Assembly: GCA_033852095.1 (NCBI GenBank)
Contig: JAWSVD010000029.1
Coordinates: 62,001-126,000, forward strand
Length of the DNA: 64,000 nucleotides
Source: CALCKW01 sp033852095
GTDB lineage: Bacteria > Pseudomonadota > Gammaproteobacteria > CALCKW01
Direction of reading: 5' to 3'
In this document: in pieces, positions 44,761 to 53,401 of the stretch
Layout of the letters: every line of letters begins with the position of its first letter
Position numbering within the stretch: the stretch's first letter is position 1
The notes under the pieces: model-generated
What the model was told of the DNA's origin: nothing
The model's database searches: none
What the model saw: the letters and a program-made list of their open reading frames with translations, nothing else
Made by a program: the position numbers and the translations under genes

Positions 44761-44830
44761 TTTTCAGGCAAGCTACGTCAAAAACCTGCCTGAAACCAGT
44801 GATTCTAAAGGCGCGAGCGAGAGCCGACCC

Positions 44831-45787
44831 TCAGTGTCGCCCTTGCTGCTCACGGCCATAGACCAACAGCATGCCGACGATAACCGATCCGTAGATGATT
44901 TGGCGAAAGGCTTCTGGCATTTGCATGATGGACAACACCGAATTTAACAATACAATCAAGACCACGCCAACCAGCGTGCCAAGGTAACGCCCGCGCCCAC
45001 CGAGTATGTGGGTTCCACCGAGTACCACGGCCGCTATTGCGGGCAGCAAGAAGGCGTTGCCCATGCCCTGATAGGCTTTGGCGCTGTAACCCGCCAGCAG
45101 TATCCCAGCGGTAGAGGCGCACAGGGATGAGATAACAAATGCGCCCACTATCACCCAGCGGGTGCGAATGCCCGAAAGAAAAGCAGCGCGCTCCTTTGCA
45201 CCCGTGGCGTAGATGGATTTACCAAACCCAGTGCGAGTCAGGATGCCGGCGATCAGCAGAGACACACCCGCCCAGACAAAAATAGCCACTGGCAGACCGA
45301 ATAATCTGTCCGCTGCCAGATAGCGCATCAAGGGTGATGCTTCCGTCTGCGGGGCAAAACCGCCTGTGTGGGCAACCATCAGCCCCCGCAACACGGAATC
45401 AACACCGAGTGTGAAAATCATTGACGGTATACGCAGACAGGAAACACCCAGCCCATTGATTACCCCGACCACTAATCCCACAGCCAATCCCGCTGGTATG
45501 GCCCAGTCCCCTCCCACGGTAGTGGCCATCATGGCTGCAGCAGTCAGTGTCCAAGGTACAGACAAGTCAATGTGCCCCAGCAAGATCACCGTCATCATGC
45601 CCGCGGCACAGATGCCCAGGAACGCCCCTATTTGCAGTTGCAGCAGTAGATAGGCCGGCGACAACATCGGTGCTGTGCCCTGTGTGGTGAGCGTGTAGGC
45701 GGTACCCACCAGCACAATCGCAACGATAAAGAGCAGAGCAATAACAATGGGCCGATTTTCCGCCGACACACGATTGAACACATTCAT
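44831..45787 (-). CDS. Sugar ABC transporter permease (RbsC-like), second
   Basis: A 318-residue inner-membrane protein of the BPD_transp_2 (ribose/xylose) family with about eight to nine hydrophobic segments. LLGHIDLSVPWTLTAAAMMATT and NAFLLPAIAAVVLGGTHILGGRGRYLGTLVGV are the conserved loops. It overlaps the previous permease gene by 4 bp. Two non-identical permeases suggest a heterodimeric channel. It is the last gene of the GntR-linked importer. Confidence 0.88.
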   Translation of the reverse strand: MNVFNRVSAENRPIVIALLFIVAIVLVGTAYTLTTQGTAPMLSPAYLLLQLQIGAFLGICAAGMMTVILLGHIDLSVPWTLTAAAMMATTVGGDWAIPAGLAVGLVVGVINGLGVSCLRIPSMIFTLGVDSVLRGLMVAHTGGFAPQTEASPLMRYLAADRLFGLPVAIFVWAGVSLLIAGILTRTGFGKSIYATGAKERAAFLSGIRTRWVIVGAFVISSLCASTAGILLAGYSAKAYQGMGNAFLLPAIAAVVLGGTHILGGRGRYLGTLVGVVLIVLLNSVLSIMQMPEAFRQIIYGSVIVGMLLVYGREQQGRH

Positions 45788-46827
45788 CGAAACAGCTCCA
45801 GTTTATTCTTCACTCTAAAAGTGCGCAGCGCCCCTAGGCTAACCGCCGCAAGTAATACAAGCCCTTCGATTAACGGTTGCAGCAGAGGGTCGATGGACAC
45901 AATACGGAAATAAAAGGAGATCAACCGCAGAATACCCGCACCTATCAGCGAGCCAATGGCACCGCCAATGCCCCCCAATAATGACGTCCCTCCGAGCACA
46001 ACTGCAGCGATGGAATTCAGCGTATAGGCCCCCGCCTGTGCCACATCGGCGTTCCCCGAGGAGGTCTGTATCGCAAGGTAGAGCCCCCCGCAGGATGCGA
46101 AAAAACCAGCCAGCGCAAAGGCCGCTATCTTGGCGCGCGCGACGGGCAGCCCCGAAGCATAGGCGGCGCCTTCAGCGGAACCTATCGCGTAGACTGTGCG
46201 ACCGGTCAACGAGCATTTGAATGGGATCCAGACACCAAAGCCTATGACCAACAGGATGATCAAGGGCACAGGAATACCGGCAAAGGGCTGCAGCCAAGCC
46301 GCGTGCCCATCGTCAGCCAAACCGTAAGTCTCGGCGAAATCGAAGACTGCGTTTGTCAGTGCCCAATTCAAATCGCCGTCGATATCGCCCCCAGGAGTGG
46401 GCCTGATCAGCAGTGCCAGACCCATGGCAATGGCACCGGTCGCCAATGTGGCGATGATCGGCTGAATACGTCCGTACACCACAATCAAGCCGTTCATCAA
46501 ACCAAATGCCGTCCCGACGGACAGCGTCAGAAGCATGCCAAGTAGCATTTGTGCGGGTGAGCCCGTGACCACGTGCGAGGCCACGGTGTTGGCCAATGTC
46601 ATCACCGCGCCCACCGACAGATCAAGGCCACCCACCAACACCGGGATTGTCTGCGCCATCGCCACAAAGCCAATGGCCACACTTTCGTTGGCATTCTGCA
46701 CAAAAACCGCGGTGGAGAAACCGCGCGGATGCAGCATGTGGTAACTGATAAAAAACACCGTGAACAGCAGCAGAGCCCCCGAAAAGGCCCTGTTACGCAG
46801 TATCACGGACTTAAACTGTCGCATCAC
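45784..46827 (-). CDS. Sugar ABC transporter permease (RbsC-like), first
   Basis: A 347-residue membrane protein of the same family as its neighbour, with LVGGLDLSVGAVMTLANTVAS, RTVYAIGSAEGAAYASGL and YTLNSIAAVVLGGTSLLGGIGGAIG. The latter two are the EAA-like cytosolic loops that contact the ATPase. It overlaps the ATPase gene by 4 bp and the next permease by 4 bp, so the four transport genes are coupled. The transported sugar cannot be read from the sequence. Confidence 0.89.
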   Translation of the reverse strand: MMRQFKSVILRNRAFSGALLLFTVFFISYHMLHPRGFSTAVFVQNANESVAIGFVAMAQTIPVLVGGLDLSVGAVMTLANTVASHVVTGSPAQMLLGMLLTLSVGTAFGLMNGLIVVYGRIQPIIATLATGAIAMGLALLIRPTPGGDIDGDLNWALTNAVFDFAETYGLADDGHAAWLQPFAGIPVPLIILLVIGFGVWIPFKCSLTGRTVYAIGSAEGAAYASGLPVARAKIAAFALAGFFASCGGLYLAIQTSSGNADVAQAGAYTLNSIAAVVLGGTSLLGGIGGAIGSLIGAGILRLISFYFRIVSIDPLLQPLIEGLVLLAAVSLGALRTFRVKNKLELFR

Positions 46828-48341
46828 GCCACGCTCCCCTCTTGAATGTTGAGTGAAGCTGCCACAATGGCCTCTTCTGTGAGTTTGTCCCCAGAGAGCT
46901 CACTCACCACTCGACCGTCGTAGATGATCGACACCCTGTCGCAGCAACCGATCAATTCGGCGTAGTCGGTTGAATAGAAAACAATCGCCTTTCCAGCGTC
47001 AGCGAGATCGCGCATAAGACTGTATATTTCCTGTTTGGTACCGACGTCGATACCGCGTGTTGGGTCGTTGAGCAATATCACATCGGGGTCCGACATCAAC
47101 CACTTGGCAATCACGACCTTTTGCTGATTTCCCCCAGAGAGGGTATCTACAGCAACCATGGCACTCTCAGCTTTGATGTGCAGTTTTTCGATAGCCTTGT
47201 CGACTACATCTCGCGCCAGAGAACGATCGATCAACGGCCCGCGCGAAACGCCCGCGTAATTGGGCAACAGTAAGTTATCCGCAATCGATAACGGCAACAT
47301 CAGACCCTCTGTTTTACGGTCTTCGGGCACCAACGCAATTGCCTTCGCTTTGCAGCGTGCAGGGTCACGTGGTTGAAAGCCTTTCCCTTTAAATTCGACT
47401 CGGCCTTTGACTCCACGCAACACGCCAAAGAGTGCGAGCAGAAGCTCTTTGTGGCCTTGCCCGTCCAGACCGCCAAGACCCACGATCTGGCCAGCAGCCA
47501 CTTCAAGATCGATGCCTTTGAGTCGATCCTCCCAGCGCAAATCTGATACTTTCAATACCGGTTGATTGTTCTCTCTTGGCGGGGGCTTTGGCGGGTATTG
47601 CGCTTCTATATCGCGGCCGATCATCAATCGAACAATCTCCGCTTCGTTCAATTCACCCTTTCCAAAAGTCTGGATATGCTGACCGTTGCGAAACACGGAC
47701 AAGCGATCACACAGTGCTTCGACTTCATGCATGCGATGGCTGATAAAAAGACAGGCCACACCGTCAGCACGCAACTCGTTCAACAGGGCATAGACTGTTT
47801 TCACGTCGCCACTTGTCAGCGCAGACGTCGCTTCGTCCAGAATCAATACACGCGGTCGCTTGGAAATGGCTTTCGCTATCTCCACCATCTGCCGTCGTGA
47901 CAGGCTCAGGTCCCGTACCAGCATGTCTGGATCCACATTGCCGCAGTTTATTCTGAGCAAAACCTCAGCAGCCATGCGGCGCTGAACCTTTTTGTCAATC
48001 AGCCCAAACCGCCGCGGCGGATTGTCTATGAATATATTGTCCGCAACCGACAGGTCGGGGATCAGTGAAAGCTCCTGAAAGATGCAAACGATGCCATCGG
48101 CTGTAGCCTCAGATGGAGAGCCGTATTGCACTGCCTGGCCGTTGACCAGCAGACTGCCTTCGGAGGGATCGAGCACGCCCGACAGAATTTTGATGAGGGT
48201 CGATTTGCCCGCGCCGTTCTCACCGAGTATTCCGTGCACTTCTCCAAGATGGCAGGAGAAATTGACGTCCTTAAGCGCAGTGACTCCGCCAAAATAGCGC
48301 GAAACCCCTCGCAATTGGACGAATCCAACAGTATTGGACAT
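46824..48341 (-). CDS. Sugar ABC transporter ATPase (RbsA/XylG-like, two ABC domains)
   Basis: A 505-residue protein with two ABC modules in tandem. The first has Walker A GENGAGKST, signature LSLSRRQMVEIAKA and Walker B VLILDEATSAL; the second lacks a canonical Walker A (GGLDGQGHKE), as in RbsA, but has LSGGNQQKVVIAKWL and VILLNDPTRGIDVGTK. This is the sugar-importer class of ATPase. ATG 48341 has GAGG before it; an earlier GTG at 48377 is rejected. Part of the four-gene importer. Confidence 0.93.
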   Translation of the reverse strand: MSNTVGFVQLRGVSRYFGGVTALKDVNFSCHLGEVHGILGENGAGKSTLIKILSGVLDPSEGSLLVNGQAVQYGSPSEATADGIVCIFQELSLIPDLSVADNIFIDNPPRRFGLIDKKVQRRMAAEVLLRINCGNVDPDMLVRDLSLSRRQMVEIAKAISKRPRVLILDEATSALTSGDVKTVYALLNELRADGVACLFISHRMHEVEALCDRLSVFRNGQHIQTFGKGELNEAEIVRLMIGRDIEAQYPPKPPPRENNQPVLKVSDLRWEDRLKGIDLEVAAGQIVGLGGLDGQGHKELLLALFGVLRGVKGRVEFKGKGFQPRDPARCKAKAIALVPEDRKTEGLMLPLSIADNLLLPNYAGVSRGPLIDRSLARDVVDKAIEKLHIKAESAMVAVDTLSGGNQQKVVIAKWLMSDPDVILLNDPTRGIDVGTKQEIYSLMRDLADAGKAIVFYSTDYAELIGCCDRVSIIYDGRVVSELSGDKLTEEAIVAASLNIQEGSVA

Positions 48342-48409
48342 GGGTATTTGCCTCTTCAAGTAAGTAGAGAGGCGCACTGCAATGAGTGCGCCTCGAGCAC
48401 TAGCTTGTA

Positions 48410-49546
48410 TTAACCGAGGTCTGCTTCGTCTTGTGCCATGATGGCGGGACCTGTGATGTTCACACCACAGGGCGGGAACTCGTTGACGGTGAAGAAGTTA
48501 TCGGGCAGGTCAGCCCAATAGTTCTTGCCCTCTTCGAGCTCCGCGTAGGTCGCCATGGGCAACGGGACAGATATCAACTGCGGCATAACATTGCCCTCGA
48601 GCGCAGACACTGCCGCCTTCATCGCTATAGCAACAAGACCAGGCGACTGACCGATGGATATACCCTTGAGCCCCGCATCGGCGTGTTCGGCCATCAATTT
48701 GCGATAGCCGTTCTCCGCCTCACCCGACACTGGCACCATGGGGTGACCGGCGTCGAGCATCGCCCGCACCACACCGGTGGTACCGCCCTGCGCCAGAATG
48801 GCATCAAACTCTCCGTGCACAGCGATAGCATCTGCCACGACCTTCTGTGCCGTGCCGTCATCCCACATGCCGTTGACACTCACACGCTCCCACTCGCCAC
48901 CGGATTCATCGAGCACCGCATTGATACCGATAGAGCGGTCACGGTCTACAGAGTTACCCGCCAGGCCACGCACCTCCAGCACTTTACCCGAGGTTTTTCC
49001 GATCTTCTTCAGCTCCGCCAATACATGCGTGGAATAGGCACGCCCCATGGCGAGCTGATCTTCGTTCACCTGCATGACCTTGTCCGTGTCCAGCACATTA
49101 TCAAAGGGCACCAACACCACATCATTTCGATCAGCCAATCGAATCACCCGATCGAAACCATCCGGGCTCACCGCAATAGTGATGATCGCATCGTATCCCT
49201 GGTTGATAAAATCCTCGATGGCGCCGAGCTGCGCAGGAGCGTCAGTACCGGTGGACACAACTTTGAACTCGGAAATCTGATCGGCAATGCTGGGATCTTT
49301 GGCGAAGGCCTTGGCCGTTTTGATCATTTGAATACGCCAAGTATTGCCCACAAAGCCATTGACCACGGCTATGCGGAAGGGACCTTCGCGCTCGCCCCAT
49401 TGCATGTACTTGGTGCTCTCGTCCCACGGGGCAAAACAACCGGGGTTTGCACCGGGCCCTTCGACAATCGAAGGCCCCGCAACACTTGCCGATGAGAAGA
49501 TAAGTGCGCCCGCAACTACAGATAAAAACCGTATTTCATTTTTCAT
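48410..49546 (-). CDS. Sugar ABC transporter substrate-binding protein
   Basis: A 378-residue periplasmic binding protein of the LacI/RbsB type I fold. Signal peptide about 1-23 (SSASVAG). The mature part has FRIAVVNGFVGNTWRIQMIKT, QGYDAIITIAVSPDGFDRVI, GKVLEVRGLAGNSVDRDRS and DAILAQGGTTGVVRAMLDAG. It has more cysteines than usual (CFAPWDE at start and PPCGVN at the end), which could form a disulfide. First transport gene, 72 bp after the GntR gene, and probably the highest expressed one. Confidence 0.88.
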   Translation of the reverse strand: MKNEIRFLSVVAGALIFSSASVAGPSIVEGPGANPGCFAPWDESTKYMQWGEREGPFRIAVVNGFVGNTWRIQMIKTAKAFAKDPSIADQISEFKVVSTGTDAPAQLGAIEDFINQGYDAIITIAVSPDGFDRVIRLADRNDVVLVPFDNVLDTDKVMQVNEDQLAMGRAYSTHVLAELKKIGKTSGKVLEVRGLAGNSVDRDRSIGINAVLDESGGEWERVSVNGMWDDGTAQKVVADAIAVHGEFDAILAQGGTTGVVRAMLDAGHPMVPVSGEAENGYRKLMAEHADAGLKGISIGQSPGLVAIAMKAAVSALEGNVMPQLISVPLPMATYAELEEGKNYWADLPDNFFTVNEFPPCGVNITGPAIMAQDEADLG

Positions 49547-49618
49547 TTGTATCTCCTTTTAGTGTGTAGGAGTTCGGTGCAGCTCAGTCATGTGGCTTCG
49601 CCGCGGACGCCTTATGAC

Positions 49619-50368
49619 TCAGTCACTGGCGCCTTCTTGTGCGTCGGGGCCCTCCTCAAACCGCTCGACTTTATTAAATTGCGCGTACCCCATTTCCAGA
49701 TGGGTCTTCATACGATATTGATAGGCCAGACGATCACGTGTCTGCAGTGCATCGAGCACGCTTTCATGCTCACTGAATGTGTCAGTTTCGAAGGTATGAC
49801 GTGTTTTCCCCTTCAGCATGATGTTCAAAATCACCGGTTTCATCAGGCCGTAGACATCCAGAATCGCCTTATTACTCAGTACGCGGATCAAACGCGTGTG
49901 AAACAAAAAGTCCTGCTCGGAAGCCTCGTCTTTGCCTTCCGCAGCCTTCAACCCGGCGTTTATCTGGCGCAGTTCAACGATGTCTTGATCGGTGATACGG
50001 TCGAATATTTCATCCACCGAGGAAACCTCCAACAAGATACGAAAGCCCTGAATATCCGAGAAAGTCGTACGGGAGATTTCCATCACATTGAACGAAAACA
50101 TATCCAGCGCCGACGCCATACGGTTGTCGACAATGGTCGCTCCCACTTTTGGCCGCACCTCGACCACACCGTAGGCTTTGAGAATGCGCATCGCTTCACG
50201 GACCGTGTTACGTGATGCACCGAAGGCCTCACACAGCTCGCGCTCGGTCGGCAACTGATCGCCGACAGTCAAACCCTTGTCACTGATGAGTTCACGCATT
50301 TGCAACACCACGTCATCCACAGCGGAGCGAGGCTCAGCTTTAACTGCACAGCCCTTCTGTCGACTCAT
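49619..50368 (-). CDS. GntR-family regulator, FadR (FCD) type
   Basis: A 249-residue repressor. The GntR winged helix is at about 15-85 (MRELISDKGLTVGDQLPTERELCEAFGASRNTVREAMRILKAYGVVEVRPKVG) and an all-helical FCD effector domain follows (about 95-235), which often binds sugar acids or lactones with a metal. It lies first in the importer gene row and is divergent from the SMP-30 gene; two operator-like palindromes lie between. ATG 50368 is preceded by a GAG-rich ribosome site; an upstream start at 50425 is not needed. Confidence 0.9.
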   Translation of the reverse strand: MSRQKGCAVKAEPRSAVDDVVLQMRELISDKGLTVGDQLPTERELCEAFGASRNTVREAMRILKAYGVVEVRPKVGATIVDNRMASALDMFSFNVMEISRTTFSDIQGFRILLEVSSVDEIFDRITDQDIVELRQINAGLKAAEGKDEASEQDFLFHTRLIRVLSNKAILDVYGLMKPVILNIMLKGKTRHTFETDTFSEHESVLDALQTRDRLAYQYRMKTHLEMGYAQFNKVERFEEGPDAQEGASD

Positions 50369-50456
50369 CTCTCGCCACCCTCGATCATTGTTCTTTGCTG
50401 CGCGCCCACTGCCCAGGGCGCACATTCTCTCTTTTGCGTATCACTGCTTACTATCC

Positions 50457-50473
50457 TATTTGTCCTACAAATA
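50457..50473. promoter_or_regulatory. GntR/FadR-type operator 1
   Basis: TATTTGT-CCT-ACAAATA is a perfect 7-bp inverted repeat. Its core TTGTCCTACAA fits the FadR-subfamily consensus TNGTNNNACNA at every fixed position. It lies 89 bp before the GntR start codon. Confidence 0.75.
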
Positions 50474-50521
50474 AGAGTCAATACCTCCATAAATTGAATT
50501 TAACGCACGTATTCATGGGGT

Positions 50522-50536
50522 ATTGACCAACAAATA
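50522..50536. promoter_or_regulatory. GntR/FadR-type operator 2 (imperfect)
   Basis: TTGACCAACAA (50523-50533) matches TNGTNNNACNA with one mismatch, and extends to CAAATA as in operator 1. It lies 79 bp before the SMP-30 start, about 64 bp from operator 1 (about six helical turns), which would let a repressor loop or act on both genes. Confidence 0.45.
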
Positions 50537-50614
50537 GGGATGCGACACACTGATCTACGCTGCAGGTGCTCAACTTGGCGCCCTGCATTACAACGCCTAC
50601 TAGGGACTGCTGTT

Positions 50615-51520
50615 ATGAGTGAGAGCTGTTATGAAGTTCATGACCCACGCTTTGCCGGCCTGATCCACAGCAACGCTCGGGTTGAAGTGCTTTGGCAGGG
50701 GGGACGCTGGCTGGAGGGCCCTGCCTACTTCCCCGCAGGCCGCTATCTGGTCTGGTCTGACATTCCCAATGACCGAGTGATGAGGTGGGACGAAAACGAC
50801 GGCCACGTCTCCGTGTTCAGCCAAGCTTGCAATAACCAGAACGGCCATACAGTGGACCTAGAGGGTCGACTCATCAGCTGTGAGCATCGCAGTCGATGCG
50901 TCAGCCGGATTGAACACGATGGGTCAATCACTGTTTTGGCCAGCGCTTTTGAGGGAAAGCGCCTGAACTCCCCCAACGATGTGGTCGTGAAGTCGGATGG
51001 CTCGATCTGGTTTTCCGATCCCAGCTACGGCATCGACAGCGACTACGAGGGCGATGCAGCCCCTTCGGAAATTGGCAGCTGCAGCGTGTACCGCATCGAT
51101 CCTTCAGGGCGCATTTCTCGCGTTGTCGACAACCTGGTGCAACCTAATGGCCTGGCCTTTTCCGCCGATGAGCGACTGCTCTATGTTGCTGACACCGGAA
51201 AAACACACGAACCCAATTGCACACCGGCGATCTGGACCTACGCGGTCGAAAACGAGCGCTTAGGCCCAGGCCAACTGCTGATAGAAAGTGATGCAGGCCT
51301 GTTTGACGGGTTCCGCACAGACACTCAGGGAAACATTTGGACCTCGGCGGGTGATGGGGTTCACTGCTACGCGCCTGACGGCGCGCTGCTCGGGAAAATT
51401 TTGCTCGATGAAGTCGTTGCAAACCTTGTCTTTGGCGGCCCCAAAAAGAACCGCCTTTTTATCTGCGCGACAACCACTTTACGCTCTGTCTACGTCAATG
51501 CCCGAGGCGCTGCTCGATAA
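50615..51520 (+). CDS. SMP-30/gluconolactonase-family lactonase
   Basis: A 301-residue six-bladed beta-propeller. The metal ligands of SMP-30 can be seen: E in WLEGPAYFP, N in LNSPNDVVVKSDGSIWFSDP, and the N/D pairs in VQPNGLAFSADERLLYVADT and DGFRTDTQGNIWTS. These enzymes open sugar lactones to the sugar acid with a divalent metal. No signal peptide, so cytoplasmic. ATG 50615 starts the conserved part. Divergent from a GntR-controlled sugar importer, so it likely acts on the imported sugar after its oxidation. Confidence 0.9.
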   Translation: MSESCYEVHDPRFAGLIHSNARVEVLWQGGRWLEGPAYFPAGRYLVWSDIPNDRVMRWDENDGHVSVFSQACNNQNGHTVDLEGRLISCEHRSRCVSRIEHDGSITVLASAFEGKRLNSPNDVVVKSDGSIWFSDPSYGIDSDYEGDAAPSEIGSCSVYRIDPSGRISRVVDNLVQPNGLAFSADERLLYVADTGKTHEPNCTPAIWTYAVENERLGPGQLLIESDAGLFDGFRTDTQGNIWTSAGDGVHCYAPDGALLGKILLDEVVANLVFGGPKKNRLFICATTTLRSVYVNARGAAR

Positions 51521-51562
51521 GCTGAGAAGTCGGACAAAGCCCATAAACCAGGGGACTCCGCT

Positions 51563-51612
51563 GTCTTGGCATTGACAGATCCAAGGTGGATTCAGTCAGT
51601 CTCTGCCAAGAC
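51563..51612. terminator. Long imperfect hairpin between convergent genes
   Basis: GTCTTGGCA (51563-51571) and TGCCAAGAC (51604-51612) pair perfectly; inside, TGAC..ATCC and GGAT..GTCA pair around the loop AAGGT. The structure lies between the convergent SMP-30 and DUF4956 genes. There is no T run, so a transcription-stop or mRNA-end role is only likely. Confidence 0.45.
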
Positions 51613-51629
51613 ACCGAGCGGGCAATCAC

Positions 51630-52202
51630 TTAAGCCAACGACGTCACCCGCAGCTGCGCCGAGTCTCTGAGCAAATCAATGCTGCCTACCTCCACATCAC
51701 TGATGGACGCATCGACGCGCGACCTGAGGTCTCGCAGCAGCTCCTCTCGGTGCTCCTGCTTCAGGTTATCGACCCGGTCATATACCACCACCCGAGAGAA
51801 ACTCCGCGGCGCGAACAGCTGGGTCTCCGCACCCGCCACCATCAGGCACAAGAAGGCGTTCAACAGCGCGAGTTCGAGCAATGTGATGGGCCCGACCGCC
51901 GCCATCAGCGACATGACAATGACGATGAACAAATAGGTCATGTCCCGCAGGGATATGGCCTCGGTGCGGTACCGCAACATGGAGAGCACGGCAAACAAAC
52001 CGAAAGCAAAGCCCATCGATATGTCCACGTCGTGCATCAGCGCGCTGATGATGTAGACGCCGTGGCCAAAGAGGTAGAAGCCAAACATAGCATCTCGACT
52101 CGCTAAGTGCCGGAAATACACGACCCTCAGCAAAACAGTCAAGACAACAAAGTTGATTAAAAGTCGGAGAATAAAGTCTGAGGAAAGCGATTCACTGATC
52201 AC
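51630..52202 (-). CDS. DUF4956 membrane protein
   Basis: A 190-residue protein with about four hydrophobic segments in the first 125 residues (FILRLLINFVVLTVLLRVVY, FGFYLFGHGVYIISALM, MGFAFGLFAVLSML, TYLFIVIVMSLMAAVG and ALLNAFLCLMVAG), a conserved MLRYRTEAISLRDMTYLF loop, and a cytosolic C-terminal tail ending VGSIDLLRDSAQLRV. This is the DUF4956 pattern. These proteins are usually found with VTC-type polymerases and CotH or repetitive surface proteins. It follows the VTC gene by 33 bp. The function is unknown. Confidence 0.88.
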   Translation of the reverse strand: MISESLSSDFILRLLINFVVLTVLLRVVYFRHLASRDAMFGFYLFGHGVYIISALMHDVDISMGFAFGLFAVLSMLRYRTEAISLRDMTYLFIVIVMSLMAAVGPITLLELALLNAFLCLMVAGAETQLFAPRSFSRVVVYDRVDNLKQEHREELLRDLRSRVDASISDVEVGSIDLLRDSAQLRVTSLA

Positions 52203-52235
52203 TGTCTATCCCTTTTAAAGTTAAGTGGAGAAGGA

Positions 52236-53063
52236 TCACGCCGCCAGAGGGCGTGCAATTTTGTGGAACAAATTTCGTTTCAAATTTGCATCAGCGGTGT
52301 GGTACACGCCCATGCAATATTTACTGAAAGAGCATTGACGAATGCGGTGACGCTTGGCCCACTGGAAGAACGGTGATTTTCGGCAGTGACTGCCCTGCTT
52401 CAGCTCCACCACAATCCACGGGCCAATATTCCAGTGCAAGTTGCGGCCGTGGGTGTCGCTGAAATCGAGGTTCACGTCAATCGTCAAGCGCTCACCCTGC
52501 GCTTCATTGGCCAGGGCAATGCGTTGATAACCGCTGGCCTGTACTTTCACGAGATCGTCCGGCTGCTCAAGCCCGCAGTCGCGCATAAATGCAAGCGAGG
52601 TCGGGGTGATGGCCCGGCTCGCAGAGCTGACCTTGATGCGTTGTTTGTTGGTGCGCTTTTTGTTGTTTTTAAATTTGACCTCCAAATACGATGTACCACT
52701 GTCCACGTAGGTTCTGCAACGCACTTTGTAGCGATTCACCTGGCCGTTGTGGTGCGCCGCGTAGAAAGCAAAATCCCGCGTGTCATAGTAGTCATTCATA
52801 TAATCACAACAGCGCTTGCCATCAATTTCGAGCATGCTGTAGTGCACCTGCATGCTGTCGAGCAGATCAGGCAACAGCGCGCGCGGCACCACAAATTTAC
52901 TGTCCACCCTGTCCATCAGAGCCGCGTTCTTGAGGTCTGCCAATCCGTGCCCTGTGTAGGCTTGAATTTCTGCCACACAATCCGCCGGGCCAGCTGCCGC
53001 TAGCGCCACAACGTCTTCGGTTTCGGCTTCGACCGAATGCTCAACACTTGTACAACTGTCCAA
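52236..53063 (-). CDS. VTC-domain polyphosphate polymerase-like protein
   Basis: A 275-residue protein of the VTC (CYTH/TTM) fold, which in yeast makes polyphosphate from ATP. The tunnel motifs are visible: DSKFVVPRALLPDLL, DYYDTRDFAFYAAHHNGQVNRYKVRCRTY, LEVKFKNNKKRTNKQRI, TIDVNLDF and WIVVELKQG. The basic and acidic residues of the tunnel are all there. A TTG at 53063 has AGGTGGG before it and is the likely start; there is a short acidic N-terminus. With DUF4956 and the large lipoprotein it makes a known but poorly understood gene group. Confidence 0.85.
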   Translation of the reverse strand: MDSCTSVEHSVEAETEDVVALAAAGPADCVAEIQAYTGHGLADLKNAALMDRVDSKFVVPRALLPDLLDSMQVHYSMLEIDGKRCCDYMNDYYDTRDFAFYAAHHNGQVNRYKVRCRTYVDSGTSYLEVKFKNNKKRTNKQRIKVSSASRAITPTSLAFMRDCGLEQPDDLVKVQASGYQRIALANEAQGERLTIDVNLDFSDTHGRNLHWNIGPWIVVELKQGSHCRKSPFFQWAKRHRIRQCSFSKYCMGVYHTADANLKRNLFHKIARPLAA

Positions 53064-53401
53064 AATCCCACCTATTCGAGAAGTTAAAGGGCTCCTGTCT
53101 GCTAGTCTTCAGGCCGCAGTGTGCACAGCTGTAAAATCAGCTGCCCTGAAATCAGACGGATTCAATCACTGACGTGATCATGAATATTGTCGGTGTTATG
53201 CAGCGGAGCATCTCCGCTGCTGAAGTGATTTGCTGCAAGACACTCGCCCCGCAGCGGCCCTCATCACCGCCCTGCAAACTACCTTTGCGGTAGATTTATG
53301 CCACTGAAGGGCCGCTCGCCAGAAAATTTCTTAGCTCGCTCCCTTCAGCCTCCTAGATCCTGCTCCTATCGCCTGCCGCGCAGGCCCCAGCCGATCACTG
53401 A
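53064..53401. other. Gene-free spacer between VTC gene and lipoprotein gene
   Basis: These 338 bp hold no protein-like frame. A short perfect hairpin GCCTGC-CGC-GCAGGC is at 53371-53385, just after the lipoprotein gene's stop, but without a T run. The promoter of the VTC-DUF4956 unit is probably here; I see no clear boxes. Confidence 0.4.

Noticed and set aside
44450..44947. Plus-strand frame (165 codons) before the sugar permease end
   Set aside because: Mixed composition, no ribosome site, and it overlaps the end of a real gene on the other strand.
48431..49495. Plus-strand frame (354 codons) opposite the sugar-binding protein gene
   Set aside because: Antisense shadow; the minus-strand gene has signal peptide and family motifs.
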